A stretch of DNA of 64,000 nucleotides, taken from contig CBDCZY010000003.1 in assembly GCA_965224745.1 (NCBI GenBank), positions 186,001-250,000 of the forward strand, given 5' to 3'. Source of the stretch: CBDCZY01 sp965224745 (GTDB lineage Bacteria; Pseudomonadota; Gammaproteobacteria; Methylococcales; Methylomonadaceae). The position numbers and the translations under genes were made by a program. Positions 35,773-46,385 of this stretch are shown piece by piece; positions within the stretch are counted from its first letter, which is position 1; each line of letters begins with the position of its first letter. Below the pieces are notes generated by a model. It made no database searches, was not told the origin of the DNA, and saw only the letters and a list, made by a program, of their open reading frames with translations.

Positions 35773-36054
35773 TTACTTTGGATTTTAAAGCCGCCAACAG
35801 CGTTTCCTGCACTAAATCTTCAGCAATATCGGGATCTCGAACTCTTGTTAAGCCATAGCGATAAAGAATATCTCCATACAGAATAAGCCATTGGTCGGGC
35901 GTTGACATTTCATGCATCTTTTTACTAAATCCTTAGTTTGTAGACCTATTCTGTTATTTAGATATAGAGGTTCATTGTTCTTGTTTCGACTTAGTTATTA
36001 TCCAACGACTCCACAGCATTAACGATTGTAACAGCCGAATAACGCTGTAATCTT

Positions 36055-37215
36055 TCAGTGATATGCCTTGATCATACGGTAAACTACAGCTGCACATAAA
36101 GCGGCGCACGGTAAGGTCAACAGCCAGGAGAACACAATGGTTCCAATCATCCGCTTGTGTGCTTTCCCATTACTCAATCCAATCCCGAATAGTGATCCTA
36201 CTGATACGTGTGTCGTTGAAACGGGCATACCGAATTGACTGGCGACAATAACCAACATGGCAGTCGTCATATTTGCAGCCAAGCCTTGTCCATGACTAAT
36301 TTCGGTTATTTTGTGACTCATGGTTTCAGCAACCTTACGCGCGCCTAATAAACCGCCCAAGGCCATGATGATGGCAATTAAAAAAATAACCCATTGCATA
36401 CTCAGCAAGGGAGCCAATAACAATAAAGCAGCGATTTTAGGCGTGTCATTGAGTCCACGGGCAAAACAAACCGCGCCCGCACTAAGAAAATGCAACTTAT
36501 CCAACATACTTTGGGCGCTAATACCCATCACTTTCCCTGAGTAATCATTGGCACAGGCTGTTTCAGTATCAATACTAATTCTGGATTGGGAACCTGCCGT
36601 CATTGCAACAATACCTGCATCACCATTCTGAATTGTTTTATTATCTACACATAAACAAATCGATTGATCGATATTAAAATGTTGGCGGACTTGTTTCAGC
36701 AGCATATAGACAAGCATTGCCAACAGGACAGCAGCGATTGGACTTAACAATAATGGCAACACAAAATTCTGCTCTAATGCCGCCAAATCCATATCACTCC
36801 TGGTCGCCAATAACCCGCTGCCAATCATAGCCCCCAGTAAAGCATGAGTGGTTGATATGGGAAAACCAATTCGAGTTGCTAGAATGACAGTTAACCCGGC
36901 ACCCGAAGCAATCGCCGTCATAAATGGAATTGATTGAATCAGCGAATCAGTCACCAAACCCTTACCGGAAAATTTAATCAGTAATGTTTGCGCCAAATAA
37001 AAGGCGCAAAAAGAACCAGCCAATGTAGTCATGGTTGCCCAAAATAAAGCTACACGGTAACTCGCCGTTCCACTACCGTACAAAGATGCCACACCTTTAA
37101 AATTATCATTGGCACCATTGGCAAAACTGAGAAAACAGACTGCAAGAAATAACAGAGCTAACATTAAACACAACCTCGTTGTTGATAGCGCGATAATCCG
37201 CTTAAATCGAATCAT
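36055..37215 (-). CDS. PiT-family inorganic phosphate transporter
   Basis: 386 residues with about ten membrane helices. Two PiT signature repeats: ANGANDNFKGVA with ATRIGFPISTTHALLGA in the first half, and GLNDTPKIAALLL with GMPVSTTHVSVGSLFG in the second. A hydrophilic loop (~195-235) separates them. It imports phosphate with cations and, as known for Pit, also arsenate. Its position upstream of an arsenosugar cluster therefore may matter, but they are separate transcription units. No pit accessory gene is adjacent. Confidence 0.9.
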   Translation of the reverse strand: MIRFKRIIALSTTRLCLMLALLFLAVCFLSFANGANDNFKGVASLYGSGTASYRVALFWATMTTLAGSFCAFYLAQTLLIKFSGKGLVTDSLIQSIPFMTAIASGAGLTVILATRIGFPISTTHALLGAMIGSGLLATRSDMDLAALEQNFVLPLLLSPIAAVLLAMLVYMLLKQVRQHFNIDQSICLCVDNKTIQNGDAGIVAMTAGSQSRISIDTETACANDYSGKVMGISAQSMLDKLHFLSAGAVCFARGLNDTPKIAALLLLAPLLSMQWVIFLIAIIMALGGLLGARKVAETMSHKITEISHGQGLAANMTTAMLVIVASQFGMPVSTTHVSVGSLFGIGLSNGKAHKRMIGTIVFSWLLTLPCAALCAAVVYRMIKAYH

Positions 37216-37502
37216 CTTAGGAAAAGTTGTTTATGTCTATCGATTGGATCAGTAATTTTCATACTTGATCATTCATTATCGATTTAGTCGGATAAAGACT
37301 GCATTACTTACACTAGAGTGTCAATAAACCGCTACGTCAAACAAGAACCGTTTGTATCAACCATTCCTTTTTTATCCACTGTGACAGGTATGATAGCGAC
37401 CAAGCCAAGGCAGCATGCATTTTCTGAGCACCCTCCTTAAAAAACGTTTGAAACGAATTCAGTTCTGCTTGGTTATTAAGGGGGATAATATCATTCTCTT
37501 TT
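37216..37502. other. gene-free spacer upstream of the PiT gene
   Basis: About 290 bp with the PiT promoter. A minus-strand frame (37576-37337) runs out of the hairpin repeat; its repeat-derived start makes it doubtful. Confidence 0.4.
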
Positions 37503-37658
37503 AGGAACGCGCACGGAATAAGTTCGGCAACTAGCGCGGGGTTTTTTTTGTCTTCAAGGCGCGGCAACAGGCGCATAGCAGGCTACGCAACTGTTGCCAC
37601 AACACCGAAGACGGACAAAAAACAAGTTCGTTGTCGTAGTTATTTCGTGCACGTTCCT
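37503..37658. repeat. long hairpin repeat, copy 2
   Basis: 156 bp. Ends AGGAACGCGCAC and GTGCACGTTCCT are inverse; inside, GGCAACAG pairs with CTGTTGCC and GCATAGC with GCTACGC near the tip. About 95% like copy 3 at 53335 by eye. Confidence 0.9.
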
Positions 37659-37800
37659 GTGAGTGATCTAGGCAGATTTTTTACAGCAGGATCCACCGCT
37701 GTCTTTTCAGCTCATACACCAGAAACGACTGTAACTCAGAGAGACGTTGATCCTGGTTGATCCCGACCGTCTCATTCTCGCCCTATAAGGCTAGAACGCG

Positions 37801-38040
37801 CAGTTTGCCAATGATGATGAAGGCTTAGCCATTGATGAACAAGGATGTCAAACGCATATTCCGGGTGTTATCGGCCATGAGACCGGCATCTGTCACACCC
37901 AAAAAAAGTCGGTGCGTTACCGCCCGAAGGAAGAAGTACGCGACGAACTCAAACAGACGAAAGAAATCGGGATCTTCATCCCGGTCGTCGATACGCTCGA
38001 TATTGACGGTAAAACGTTCACCGGCGATGCCTTACATCAA
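37801..38040 (+). pseudogene. ISAs1-type transposase fragment
   Basis: The frame QFANDDEGLAIDEQGCQTHI... GHETGICHTQKK... ELKQTKEIGIFIPVVDTL.DIDGKTFTGDALHQ resembles the central part of ISAs1 transposases, with a short deletion after LAID. It keeps neither end. It is unlike the intact ISAs1 copy at 46386 in detail, so it is a separate old insertion. The two flanks have no visible repeats. Confidence 0.7.
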
Positions 38041-39392
38041 TCTAAACAACACTTCTGAAAATAATCCCGATATAAACCGCAGCTAACAGTCGCATGAATT
38101 CCTTGCATATGTACTAGCCCTAAGCTTTTTAATTTAAGCGCGGACTCGATTTCCAATTCAATGGGTGAGTCCGCTGTTAACACTTTTTTAAATGTATCCA
38201 TTAAATTAGCATGTTCTCGTAAAAGCCAAAATTGCTCATGCATATGCTGGTGATAAAAATGCGTCTCACAAATAGTATTTTCAAGAATTTTTTTTACTGC
38301 AATATTATGGCTTGCACAATGATCAAATAATAAGCGTAACAAATAGGGGAATCCTCCTGTTAGCTCCATCACGCCTTCTAGTTCCGAAGCTAAGAGTTTT
38401 AAACCGCAGCGGTTAGCGAGATCAATGGCTTCTTCCTGTGTAAAAGTTGGGAGTTCGATCACTAATCCTACATCAAATAGTGATTTACTGAGTGCCAGAG
38501 GAATATTCAAATCAGTGGTATGTACGATAATTAACCTGAGTTTTTGCCAGACAGCAATATCCTTGGTTTCCTGGTGCCAGGAACCTAACAGGGAGAGAAA
38601 GTTTCGGGCCAGTTCTGGATATTCAAATAATTGATTAATTTCATCAATAGCCAGAATCAGCGGATCGTTAATTTCTGCCAGTAAATAATTCTGAAAATAA
38701 AGCGTGCAGTTCAGCAAACTCCCCATATCTTCATTGCAGTAATCATCCAGTTTGGATTCCAACTGTAATTGCTGGGTAACACTGGCGCAAAACCAGCGCA
38801 TAAATTTTTCCTCTGAACTGAAAATGTTGGTTCCGGCGCGATGTAAACTCAGACGTACTGTGTGATAGTCTTGAGCTTGACCAAAGTCGAGAATTCGCGC
38901 CATTAGAGATGTTTTGCCTCTTTTGCTAGGTGCTATAATGCGCAGCAATGAGCCTGTTTTGAGGATTTCCTGATAGGGATCTAATTCTAATTGTTGCTCA
39001 ATATAAAAAAGTGAATCCAAAGGTACTTGACCTTCCAGGTCTTCTAAAGATGTCTTTTCCTGTTTTTCAGGCAAAAAAGATGCCTGTGAAAGTGATGTGT
39101 CATTTAATAGTGATTCCAATACAAGACTGCAATTATGTTTGGTGACTTTTTCTCCAACGGCTTCTGAAAGTAATTGCCATAATTTTGGCGCAACCACTTG
39201 TTTGATGTATTGATCAGAATAATGATTTGCTTGTGCAATTTGAGAATAAGTTTTTGTGTAGTCAAATAGCGTTTCTTTTAAAATCACTTTTTGAATGAAG
39301 CTTAGTTTTTTTCCACTAAATTTTTCAACTGATTCTTCAGCAAAAGCAAAAGGGTCTTTGTTATTTATTATTTTAGGTGTTTTGGTAAGCAT
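38037..39392 (-). CDS. STAND-like AAA ATPase with N-terminal helical/HTH domain
   Basis: 451 residues. The N-terminus (~20-95: KLSFIQKVILKETLFDYTKTYSQIAQANHYSDQYIKQVV is split into shorter recognisable parts) resembles the vWA-MoxR-associated (vMAP) helix-turn-helix domain known mainly in cyanobacteria. Residues ~130-440 form an AAA_35-type ATPase: P-loop APSKRGKTSL and Walker B LILAIDEINQ. The C-terminus looks like a winged helix. In cyanobacteria such modules couple to WD40 or effector domains; here no partner is fused or adjacent. Possible signalling or defence ATPase; function unknown. Confidence 0.65.
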   Translation of the reverse strand: MLTKTPKIINNKDPFAFAEESVEKFSGKKLSFIQKVILKETLFDYTKTYSQIAQANHYSDQYIKQVVAPKLWQLLSEAVGEKVTKHNCSLVLESLLNDTSLSQASFLPEKQEKTSLEDLEGQVPLDSLFYIEQQLELDPYQEILKTGSLLRIIAPSKRGKTSLMARILDFGQAQDYHTVRLSLHRAGTNIFSSEEKFMRWFCASVTQQLQLESKLDDYCNEDMGSLLNCTLYFQNYLLAEINDPLILAIDEINQLFEYPELARNFLSLLGSWHQETKDIAVWQKLRLIIVHTTDLNIPLALSKSLFDVGLVIELPTFTQEEAIDLANRCGLKLLASELEGVMELTGGFPYLLRLLFDHCASHNIAVKKILENTICETHFYHQHMHEQFWLLREHANLMDTFKKVLTADSPIELEIESALKLKSLGLVHMQGIHATVSCGLYRDYFQKCCLD

Positions 39393-40035
39393 GTCTTTTA
39401 TGCAATATTAATCTATCATCGGGTGAGAGACCGGCTTAACCGGGAAGAGACTCTCATAGGCTTTATCCTTACGTTATATGTTTTACTATTGATTTATATC
39501 AAATTCATCCTGAAGAGCTTGCTGTGTCTGTTTGAAAGTCGCATGAGTCATCATTTAGCCCCATATGTGGTATAGCGGATTTTTTTCGTCAATTTCTTTC
39601 GAAAGACTCTTGCTTTTAATGCAATTAGGCTCGCATGTATCAGGCTTTAGAAAATGACGTAAATTGATAAAAATGACCTTGGTAATATAGATAAAAGCAA
39701 ATTGTACTTCAGGAAATTTTATAAGATTCAAACAGGTAAGAGTGCTTTCATAGATCAACCACTTTAGCATAGGCTAAAACCTGAATCGCCACAAAAATTG
39801 TTATGAATTGTAAAGGCGCACAAATCGCTGTTTGAACGAAAGTCGTGATAGGGTTAGCCTCCCCTTCCAAAGATATTTTTTTGGATCGTGATTCTCGATT
39901 ACATTGACTGGTTTAGAATGAAATTATTCTGGAATTAAAGAGTTTAGTTATGCTTTTCACGCTCTTCAAGGTAAAAAAATAACATTAATGGAATCAGCAG
40001 CACTCTACACTCTTTATTTAACTGATTTTTGCAGG
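39393..40035. other. gene-free DNA
   Basis: About 640 bp between the ATPase start and the TonB receptor stop, both genes running leftward. It holds the ATPase promoter. A 71-codon minus-strand frame (39770-39555) has no ribosome site or recognisable product and is omitted. Confidence 0.5.
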
Positions 40036-42393
40036 TTAAAATGACAACCGCGCTTGCACAGCCAGTGTTCGGGGTCGTTCTGTCAGTTTGAAAAAAGAAC
40101 CCGGTAGGAATGCTATACTACCGCCGCTATTGCTGGTCAGCTGGTTGCTGAGATTTCTACCCAAAAAGGCGATTTCCCAACGATTACTGGAATCACCTAA
40201 TGCTATTCGCAAGTCAACCTTTGCATACGCATTTTGTTTAAGAATAGGGTCGGCATTTGAGGTTAAAGAAAAACCATCGGAAAAATTAACATTGACCATG
40301 GTAGTCAATTTTAACCCCTCCCACCATGAGGAAGACCCTAAACGGCTTAAAGGATACACATATTCTACATTTAGATTAGCTGTCAATTCTGGTGCGTAAC
40401 GAGGTCTTTTTCCAGACAGATCCTGGACACATCGACCCGTAGCGCCACTGTCTCTAAAAGCGACGGTTTGAGCAATTGTGCATGCGGCGTTTTTAAAACT
40501 GTCATATTTTGCGTCAAGATAAGCTGCGGAGCCAGAAATAATCAAACCTTCCGCAACTTTCCAGCGGCTATTCAATTCCACTCCCTGGGTTATGGAAGCA
40601 GCAGCATTGTTAACCACGAAGTTTGGAGAAAAACCGTCAAACGTCGTTACCTGGAGATCTTTAAATTCGGTTCTAAACAGAGCAATATCGAGAGCCACTG
40701 CCTTATCAAACCAATGGGTCTTGGCTCCGATTTCATAACCGGTGGCGCGCTCGTCATTAAATTCGAAATCAGCCAATACACCCGAAGTAGCCCCATGATC
40801 GAATCCACCTCCTTTTGCGGCGGTTGAAAAATTAAAATACAGTAAGTCTTGTTCAGTAACATCCCATTGCAAATTAACCATCGGTGTCAGGTGGGCCTCT
40901 GATCGTGTTGCATCGAAACGATGGGGTCTAACACCAATCTGAACAAACGATGGTTCCAACAGTGGATTCGCGGTTTGAGTTCCAAGGTCTGCGACAAACA
41001 ATTTTTTGCTGACTGTTTTTTCTTCTTCGGTGTAGCGCAGTCCTGCGGACAATCGAAGGTCTTCTCGCAAATGCCAGGTCGCTTGTCCAAATAATGCCCA
41101 GTTACTGGTGTTTTGGTGAACGCTGTTAACCCTGGAGCCTGCGAAGCTTGGAAGCCGCACCCCCAAATCTGTAAGTACTTGAGTATCGAAATTGACAGTA
41201 TTTTTATTATCCAAATCCTGATAGTGGTAATAAAAACCGACGATATAGTCGAACGCCTCGATGTTCCATGGAACCCAGGACGAAGTTTTCGCTAATGGCG
41301 AACTGAGTCGTAATTCCTGGCTGATTTGGTGAAACTTTTCCTTACGCTGTGCTGCGAAAGCCGACAATGCTGAAAAATCAAAGTCATGCAAATCGTCATG
41401 ATCATAATGGCTAAAACCAGTAATGGCGGTCAATATGTGCCCAGCGATATCATAATTGACCGTTAACGCCGTGTTATGTGTAGCCGTATCGGTATGTTCT
41501 GGCGCAAAGGTGTCACGTACGCCTGCAGAGAAGCGGGTTTGGTTAAAATTATCGTCGAAATCAGGATCCAGGGATGAGAAAACTGGACCAAACGAACCCG
41601 CCTCAATCACTTGTGTGGTTTTTCCGTTGATATTAAGCCGGCTATATTCATGTTTTAACGTGACCTGAATAGCGTCGAATGGGTTCCAAAGCAGGGTCAA
41701 CCGGTAAGCCTGTTCATCGGTATTGGGTTCCACTGTATTCAGAACACGATTATCAAGATAACCGTCCAGTGACGAGACGCGCACAGCTAATCGCGCCGAC
41801 AAGTCTGCAAACAAGGGTCCTGAGAGCACGCCTTCGAAAAAATTTTCGCCGTGATCCGGTGCATACAGAGTCGAAGCTTTCGTTTCAAATTCATAACCAG
41901 GTTTAGCAGTGACAATACTGATAGCACCTGCAGTGGTGTTCTTTCCAAACAAGATTCCCTGTGGTCCTTTTAATACCTCAACACGCTCCACATCCAGAAA
42001 TGGCGCACTGAATTGCCGACCACGGCCAGCGTAAACCCCGTCAACAAACATACCCACGGACTGCTCATAACCTAGATTACGCTCGGAGCCAATGCCACGA
42101 ATAAATATCATATTGATTGAGGTACCCTCACTGAACGTGAGATTGGGGACGGAGAGCGATAAATCATCCAACCGCCGCATGCCTAAATTCGTGATTTTAT
42201 CGCCAGAAATTACATTGACCGAAATCGGCACAGTAGCCAGATCTTCAGGTCGTTTTTGGGCGGTTACAGTGATGGTATCAAGGACTATTGGTGATTCCGT
42301 TTTATCTTCGGCAATTATGTGGGTGGATAATAGTAGCAGTAAGGTAATTAATTCTAATTTTTTTCCATCACAGACCCTATTTACAATTTTCAT
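40036..42393 (-). CDS. TonB-dependent outer-membrane receptor
   Basis: 785 residues with a signal peptide to ~30. TonB box-like DTITVTAQK at ~38-46, plug domain (~55-165, RRLDDLSLSVPNLTF, GILFGKNTTAGAISIVTAKP) and a 22-strand-type barrel ending LAVQARLSF with terminal Phe. It resembles siderophore/iron-chelate receptors of the FhuE/Pesticin class; substrate unknown. It has no FecA-type N-terminal signalling domain. It is divergent from a response regulator (75 bp apart), so the adjacent phosphorelay may control it. Confidence 0.9.
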   Translation of the reverse strand: MKIVNRVCDGKKLELITLLLLLSTHIIAEDKTESPIVLDTITVTAQKRPEDLATVPISVNVISGDKITNLGMRRLDDLSLSVPNLTFSEGTSINMIFIRGIGSERNLGYEQSVGMFVDGVYAGRGRQFSAPFLDVERVEVLKGPQGILFGKNTTAGAISIVTAKPGYEFETKASTLYAPDHGENFFEGVLSGPLFADLSARLAVRVSSLDGYLDNRVLNTVEPNTDEQAYRLTLLWNPFDAIQVTLKHEYSRLNINGKTTQVIEAGSFGPVFSSLDPDFDDNFNQTRFSAGVRDTFAPEHTDTATHNTALTVNYDIAGHILTAITGFSHYDHDDLHDFDFSALSAFAAQRKEKFHQISQELRLSSPLAKTSSWVPWNIEAFDYIVGFYYHYQDLDNKNTVNFDTQVLTDLGVRLPSFAGSRVNSVHQNTSNWALFGQATWHLREDLRLSAGLRYTEEEKTVSKKLFVADLGTQTANPLLEPSFVQIGVRPHRFDATRSEAHLTPMVNLQWDVTEQDLLYFNFSTAAKGGGFDHGATSGVLADFEFNDERATGYEIGAKTHWFDKAVALDIALFRTEFKDLQVTTFDGFSPNFVVNNAAASITQGVELNSRWKVAEGLIISGSAAYLDAKYDSFKNAACTIAQTVAFRDSGATGRCVQDLSGKRPRYAPELTANLNVEYVYPLSRLGSSSWWEGLKLTTMVNVNFSDGFSLTSNADPILKQNAYAKVDLRIALGDSSNRWEIAFLGRNLSNQLTSNSGGSIAFLPGSFFKLTERPRTLAVQARLSF

Positions 42394-42467
42394 TTAACAC
42401 GACTAAGGTAAAATAATGGTAGCTTGAACTCCGAAGCGCAATTCTAATTAATAATTATAAGCTTTAT

Positions 42468-43190
42468 ATGTATATGAAATCTCCTTCTTATCATATTCTC
42501 GTTGTAGATGACGACCCTATCTTACAATCGTATCTAGAGATCAATCTTACTCAGCGAAATTATAAAGTTACCCAACTAAACAAAGGTGAGGAAATAGAGG
42601 CTGTATTGCCGCAACACACCATTGATCTGATTGTACTGGACCTCATGTTACCCGGTGAAGATGGTTTCTATTGGTTAGAGAGGTTACGATCGGAATATCC
42701 ATCGATGGACATTCTTATACTATCGGCTAAAAAGAGCGATAATGATCGCGTGCAGGGACTTGAATTGGGCGCTGTGGATTATTTACCCAAACCATTTCAT
42801 ATGAAAGAGTTGCTGATACGCATAGAAAACATTCTGCAGCGCAGCCCTAATAGACAACAGGATTCTAATAAAAGTAATACTGTCTTCAAGTTTGGTGAGT
42901 TTCAATTTGACACCCGATTAAATACCCTCACAAAGCGAAATCAATCACTCAAGTTAACCCCCTGCGAAGCTGAATTACTTGCAGTACTGTGTCAACATCG
43001 AGATGAGATCGTAACCCGAGATCTACTTGCCCAAGCCTTAACAGGCCATGATCATTCTCCATTGGATCGTCGCATAGATGTTCATATTAATCACTTGCGC
43101 AACAAAATTGAAGAGGATCCTTCTTCACCCGTATTTATCCGCACAGTCTGGGGTAAAGGTTATCAATTTTATACTCCACCAGCCCATTAA
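42468..43190 (+). CDS. OmpR-family response regulator
   Basis: 240 residues. Receiver domain (~8-125) with acidic pocket VDDDP, phospho-acceptor D58 (VLDLMLPGEDG) and K in YLPKPF. Winged-helix domain (~140-235) with DRRIDVHINHLRNKIEED and TVWGKGYQF. It is followed by an HPt gene and a hybrid kinase, so it is the output of a multistep phosphorelay. Start ATG 42468; a second ATG two codons later is equally possible. It likely binds in the 75-bp gap to the TonB receptor gene and its own promoter. Confidence 0.92.
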   Translation: MYMKSPSYHILVVDDDPILQSYLEINLTQRNYKVTQLNKGEEIEAVLPQHTIDLIVLDLMLPGEDGFYWLERLRSEYPSMDILILSAKKSDNDRVQGLELGAVDYLPKPFHMKELLIRIENILQRSPNRQQDSNKSNTVFKFGEFQFDTRLNTLTKRNQSLKLTPCEAELLAVLCQHRDEIVTRDLLAQALTGHDHSPLDRRIDVHINHLRNKIEEDPSSPVFIRTVWGKGYQFYTPPAH

Positions 43191-43221
43191 GGAACGTGCA
43201 CAACTTTTTTCATAAACTGAA

Positions 43222-43584
43222 GTGACTACCCAACAAAGCGCTGATAATTCATTACAGCAAGTCACCTTGACTTTGGATATTCTATTCAATGAGCTTGGCC
43301 ATAAGAAAGCACGTGATTTTCTTAAACTTTGTATTTATCAACTGACCCATGCCAGTAGGAATCTGGACCAACACATAAACGATAAAGACTGGGATAAAGC
43401 AAAAATGGTGACACATAGACTGCTCGGATCATCAAATCTTTACGCAAGCATGAAATTACAATTACTACTGCAAAGTATTGAGGTAGGCATTGTATCTGGC
43501 CCGAATTTAGAACAGGCATTCTTGGAAGTGCAGACTGAACTTTCTTTGCTGCTCAATCAGATAAAAGAAAAGGTAGAAACCTGA
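43222..43584 (+). CDS. HPt phosphotransfer protein
   Basis: 120 residues, starting at GTG 43222. A four-helix HPt fold is suggested, with the phospho-acceptor H65 in MVTHRLLGSSNLY. It lies between the response regulator and the hybrid kinase, 11 bp before the latter, and should shuttle phosphate from the kinase's receiver to the regulator. The usual BvgS-type fused HPt is thus a free protein here. Confidence 0.8.
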   Translation: MTTQQSADNSLQQVTLTLDILFNELGHKKARDFLKLCIYQLTHASRNLDQHINDKDWDKAKMVTHRLLGSSNLYASMKLQLLLQSIEVGIVSGPNLEQAFLEVQTELSLLLNQIKEKVET

Positions 43585-46385
43585 ATTCAGAACTTTTGTC
43601 TATGTCAATCACTAAAAACATCAATTGCTTACCCCTATTCATAACGCCTACAAAGTTGTTTACTGCAACCTTGTCTGTCATTATTTTGTTGTTAGTTTGT
43701 AGTCCTGTGATGCTCGTTCATGCCAAAGATGAGCAAGTCCAAAAAATTCATTTCACTGATGAAGAACAAGCCTGGATAGGCAAACATCCTGAGGTTATCG
43801 TTGGATTTGTCTCCGATATGCAACCGGCCTTAATAGTTAGAGAAAACGGGCAACATCAGGGCATCAACCCAGAATTCCATGCGTTACTATCCAAACACAC
43901 TGGTATCAACTTTCATACGGAACTCTCTCCAACATGGAGTGAAATGCTCTCTAAGGGCATAAAGAGAAAAACGGATATGATTGCGGGGTTTGTTCCTAAC
44001 CCAAAATTCAGATCTCACTTTGATTTTACCCATGCTATCTTAAATACCCACTTTTATATTTATGGCTCTGCCGAGATACAACCCCAAGAATTTTCTTTAG
44101 ATAATCTGTCAGGTAAGCAAGTGGGTTATATTAAGGCACATCGCAATATTGAAAGATGGAGCACAAATCATCAAAATATTAACTTTATTACCTATAAAGA
44201 TAGGGATAGCCTTGTCAAGGCGCTGACAACAGGACAAGCGGAGTTTTTGATCAATGCAGAACCCCTGGAGTACTGGCGACAACAAAATGGCTTGATATCC
44301 TTTAAAAAGATACATGTAATTCCAGAGTTGAGCACTGATATTGTTATGGGAGTGCGTAAGGATTGGCCTGAATTAACATCAATTATCAATAAAGTACTCT
44401 CATCAACTAAAAGAGAGCAACATGCCATCATTGATCATTGGCTGGGATACAACAAAAACAGAGCAACAGCCAAAAATCCTGTTCAACTCACAACAGAGGA
44501 AAAGTCCTGGATAGCAGAGCATCCTGTTATTCGTTTTGGATTTGATCCATTTTGGGCGCCTATTGAATTTCTCGGAGAGAATGGGCAACCTCAAGGTATA
44601 TCAATTCAATATCTTTATAAATTAGAAAAAACCCTGGGACTTCATTTTGAGTTTGCAAAGAACCTATCGTGGCCTGAGGCACTGAAAAAACTCGAACTTT
44701 CTCAATTAGACGTAATACCCGCTGTATCTATTACGCATCCAAGACGGGATTTATTTAATTTTACATCACCCTTTTTGTCTACTCATAACGGAATTTTTTC
44801 TGCTACCGACAGAGCCTACCTTGGCGGAGTAGATGCATTAAAAGGCAAACGCATAGTGGTCATAGAAGGTTACGCTATTCAATCATGGCTAAGAGAGAAT
44901 TATCCAGAGGTGGATTGGGTCTCTGCTCCAAACATTAGTACAGCACTAAAAGAAGTAGCCAGCGGAGATGCCTTTGCTTTTGTCGGCAATCTCATCACTA
45001 CCAGTTATTACATTGGCCAATCAGGCCTGACTCAAATAAAAGTTGTTGGAGAAGTCTCCTTCACCAATGACCTGGCCATAGCTGTAAGAAAAGATTGGGA
45101 AATATTGACAAGTATTCTTCAGAAAGGACTGGATGCCATCCCCCAAAATGAACGCGATGCCATTTATAACGACTGGATTTCTATCAAATATAAACACAGT
45201 GTGGATTACACTTTGTTATGGCAGGTGTTCACAGTAGCTACCTTGGTATTATTGCTGATAATTTTCTGGAACCGTCGTTTGGCTCAAGAAATCGCTCATC
45301 GGGGTAAGATTGAGTCTGCACTTAATCACGCTAAAATTGAAGCTGAGAAAGCCAACGAGGCAAAAGCTGAATTCCTCGCCAATATGAGTCATGAAATCCG
45401 CACACCTATCAATGCCGTCATCGGTACCGGACACTTGATCCGCCAGACAGAACTTACTGCTCAGCAGCACGACTATCTGGATAAAATGAATGCTTCTTCA
45501 GAAGCCTTGCTGGACATTATTAATACTATTCTGGACTTTTCCAAAGCAGAGGCAGGCATGCTTGAACTGGATATAGTCCCATTCAAACTTGAACCAGTCG
45601 TACAAAAAATCGTGTCCGATCTTGAAATACCAGCCAGGCAAAAGGGATTGAATCTTTGTTTGAATATCAATTCAGAGGGTACTGAGATGCTGATGGGAGA
45701 TCCACATAAATTGGGACAGATTCTACGCAATCTTGGATCTAATGCGATTAAATTTACTGAAAAAGGCAGCGTAGATATTTCTGTCGATAGGCTGGAAATG
45801 GACGCCAATACCGTTAGCTTTCGCTTTACAATCAAGGACACTGGAATAGGCATTAGTCCGGAACAACAACAAAAGCTTTTTCAACCCTTCACACAAGGTG
45901 ACAGTTCTATATCACGTCGATATGGGGGTACAGGGCTTGGACTGATGATTTCCCAACAACTAGCCCAGTTAATGGATGGCGAGATTACACTAAAAAGCAA
46001 AATTGGCAAGGGAAGCTCCCTTTCTTTCATTGCAAAATTCAAGGTTACTAAAGAACAAACACAGATCAACAAATCATCTACAACAAAACAGTTGAGTCGA
46101 AAGTTACCGATACCTGAGCTATTTGGCGTTAAAGTTTTGCTGGTTGAAGATGATCCGTTAAATCAGTGGGTGGCGAAGGAGCTTCTTGTCGGATTTGGTG
46201 TCTGGATAGAGGTTGCAGAAAACGGCAACAAGGCATTGGACATTTTGGAGAAAGAATCATTTGATATCGTACTGATGGATCTTCAAATGCCTGAAATGGA
46301 CGGCTATGAAACAGTCAGCATTATCCGCCAACAAAAAAAATGGAGTGATCTGCCGATTATAGCCATGACAGCTCACGCTCTACCC

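Larger units (their letters stand above)
34696..35917 (-). pseudogene. ECF sigma factor gene disrupted by IS200
   Basis: The 5' part (from ATG 35917: MHEMSTPDQWLILYGDILYR... DIAEDLVQETLLAALKSK) encodes region 2 up to ~35775. The 3' part (~35117 to 34696: TNYKGRASEQTWLIGILKYK...) encodes the rest of region 2 and region 4 (LPSRMAQLFLMSELDGMQKEEICEVM). The IS200 element sits between. Region 2 is cut in the middle, so no functional sigma factor should be made. It probably controlled itself and the arsenosugar genes downstream, as is common for sigma/anti-sigma pairs; that target is inferred. Confidence 0.82.

Noticed and set aside
37337..37576. 79-codon minus-strand frame beginning in the hairpin repeat
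   Set aside because: Its first third is repeat sequence and no ribosome site or family is visible.
39555..39770. 71-codon minus-strand frame in a spacer
   Set aside because: No ribosome site, no domain, unconvincing composition.
43191..43203. AAGGAACGTGCAC matching the end of the long hairpin repeat
   Set aside because: Only 13 bp match and the opposite arm and core are missing; may be chance or a tiny scar.
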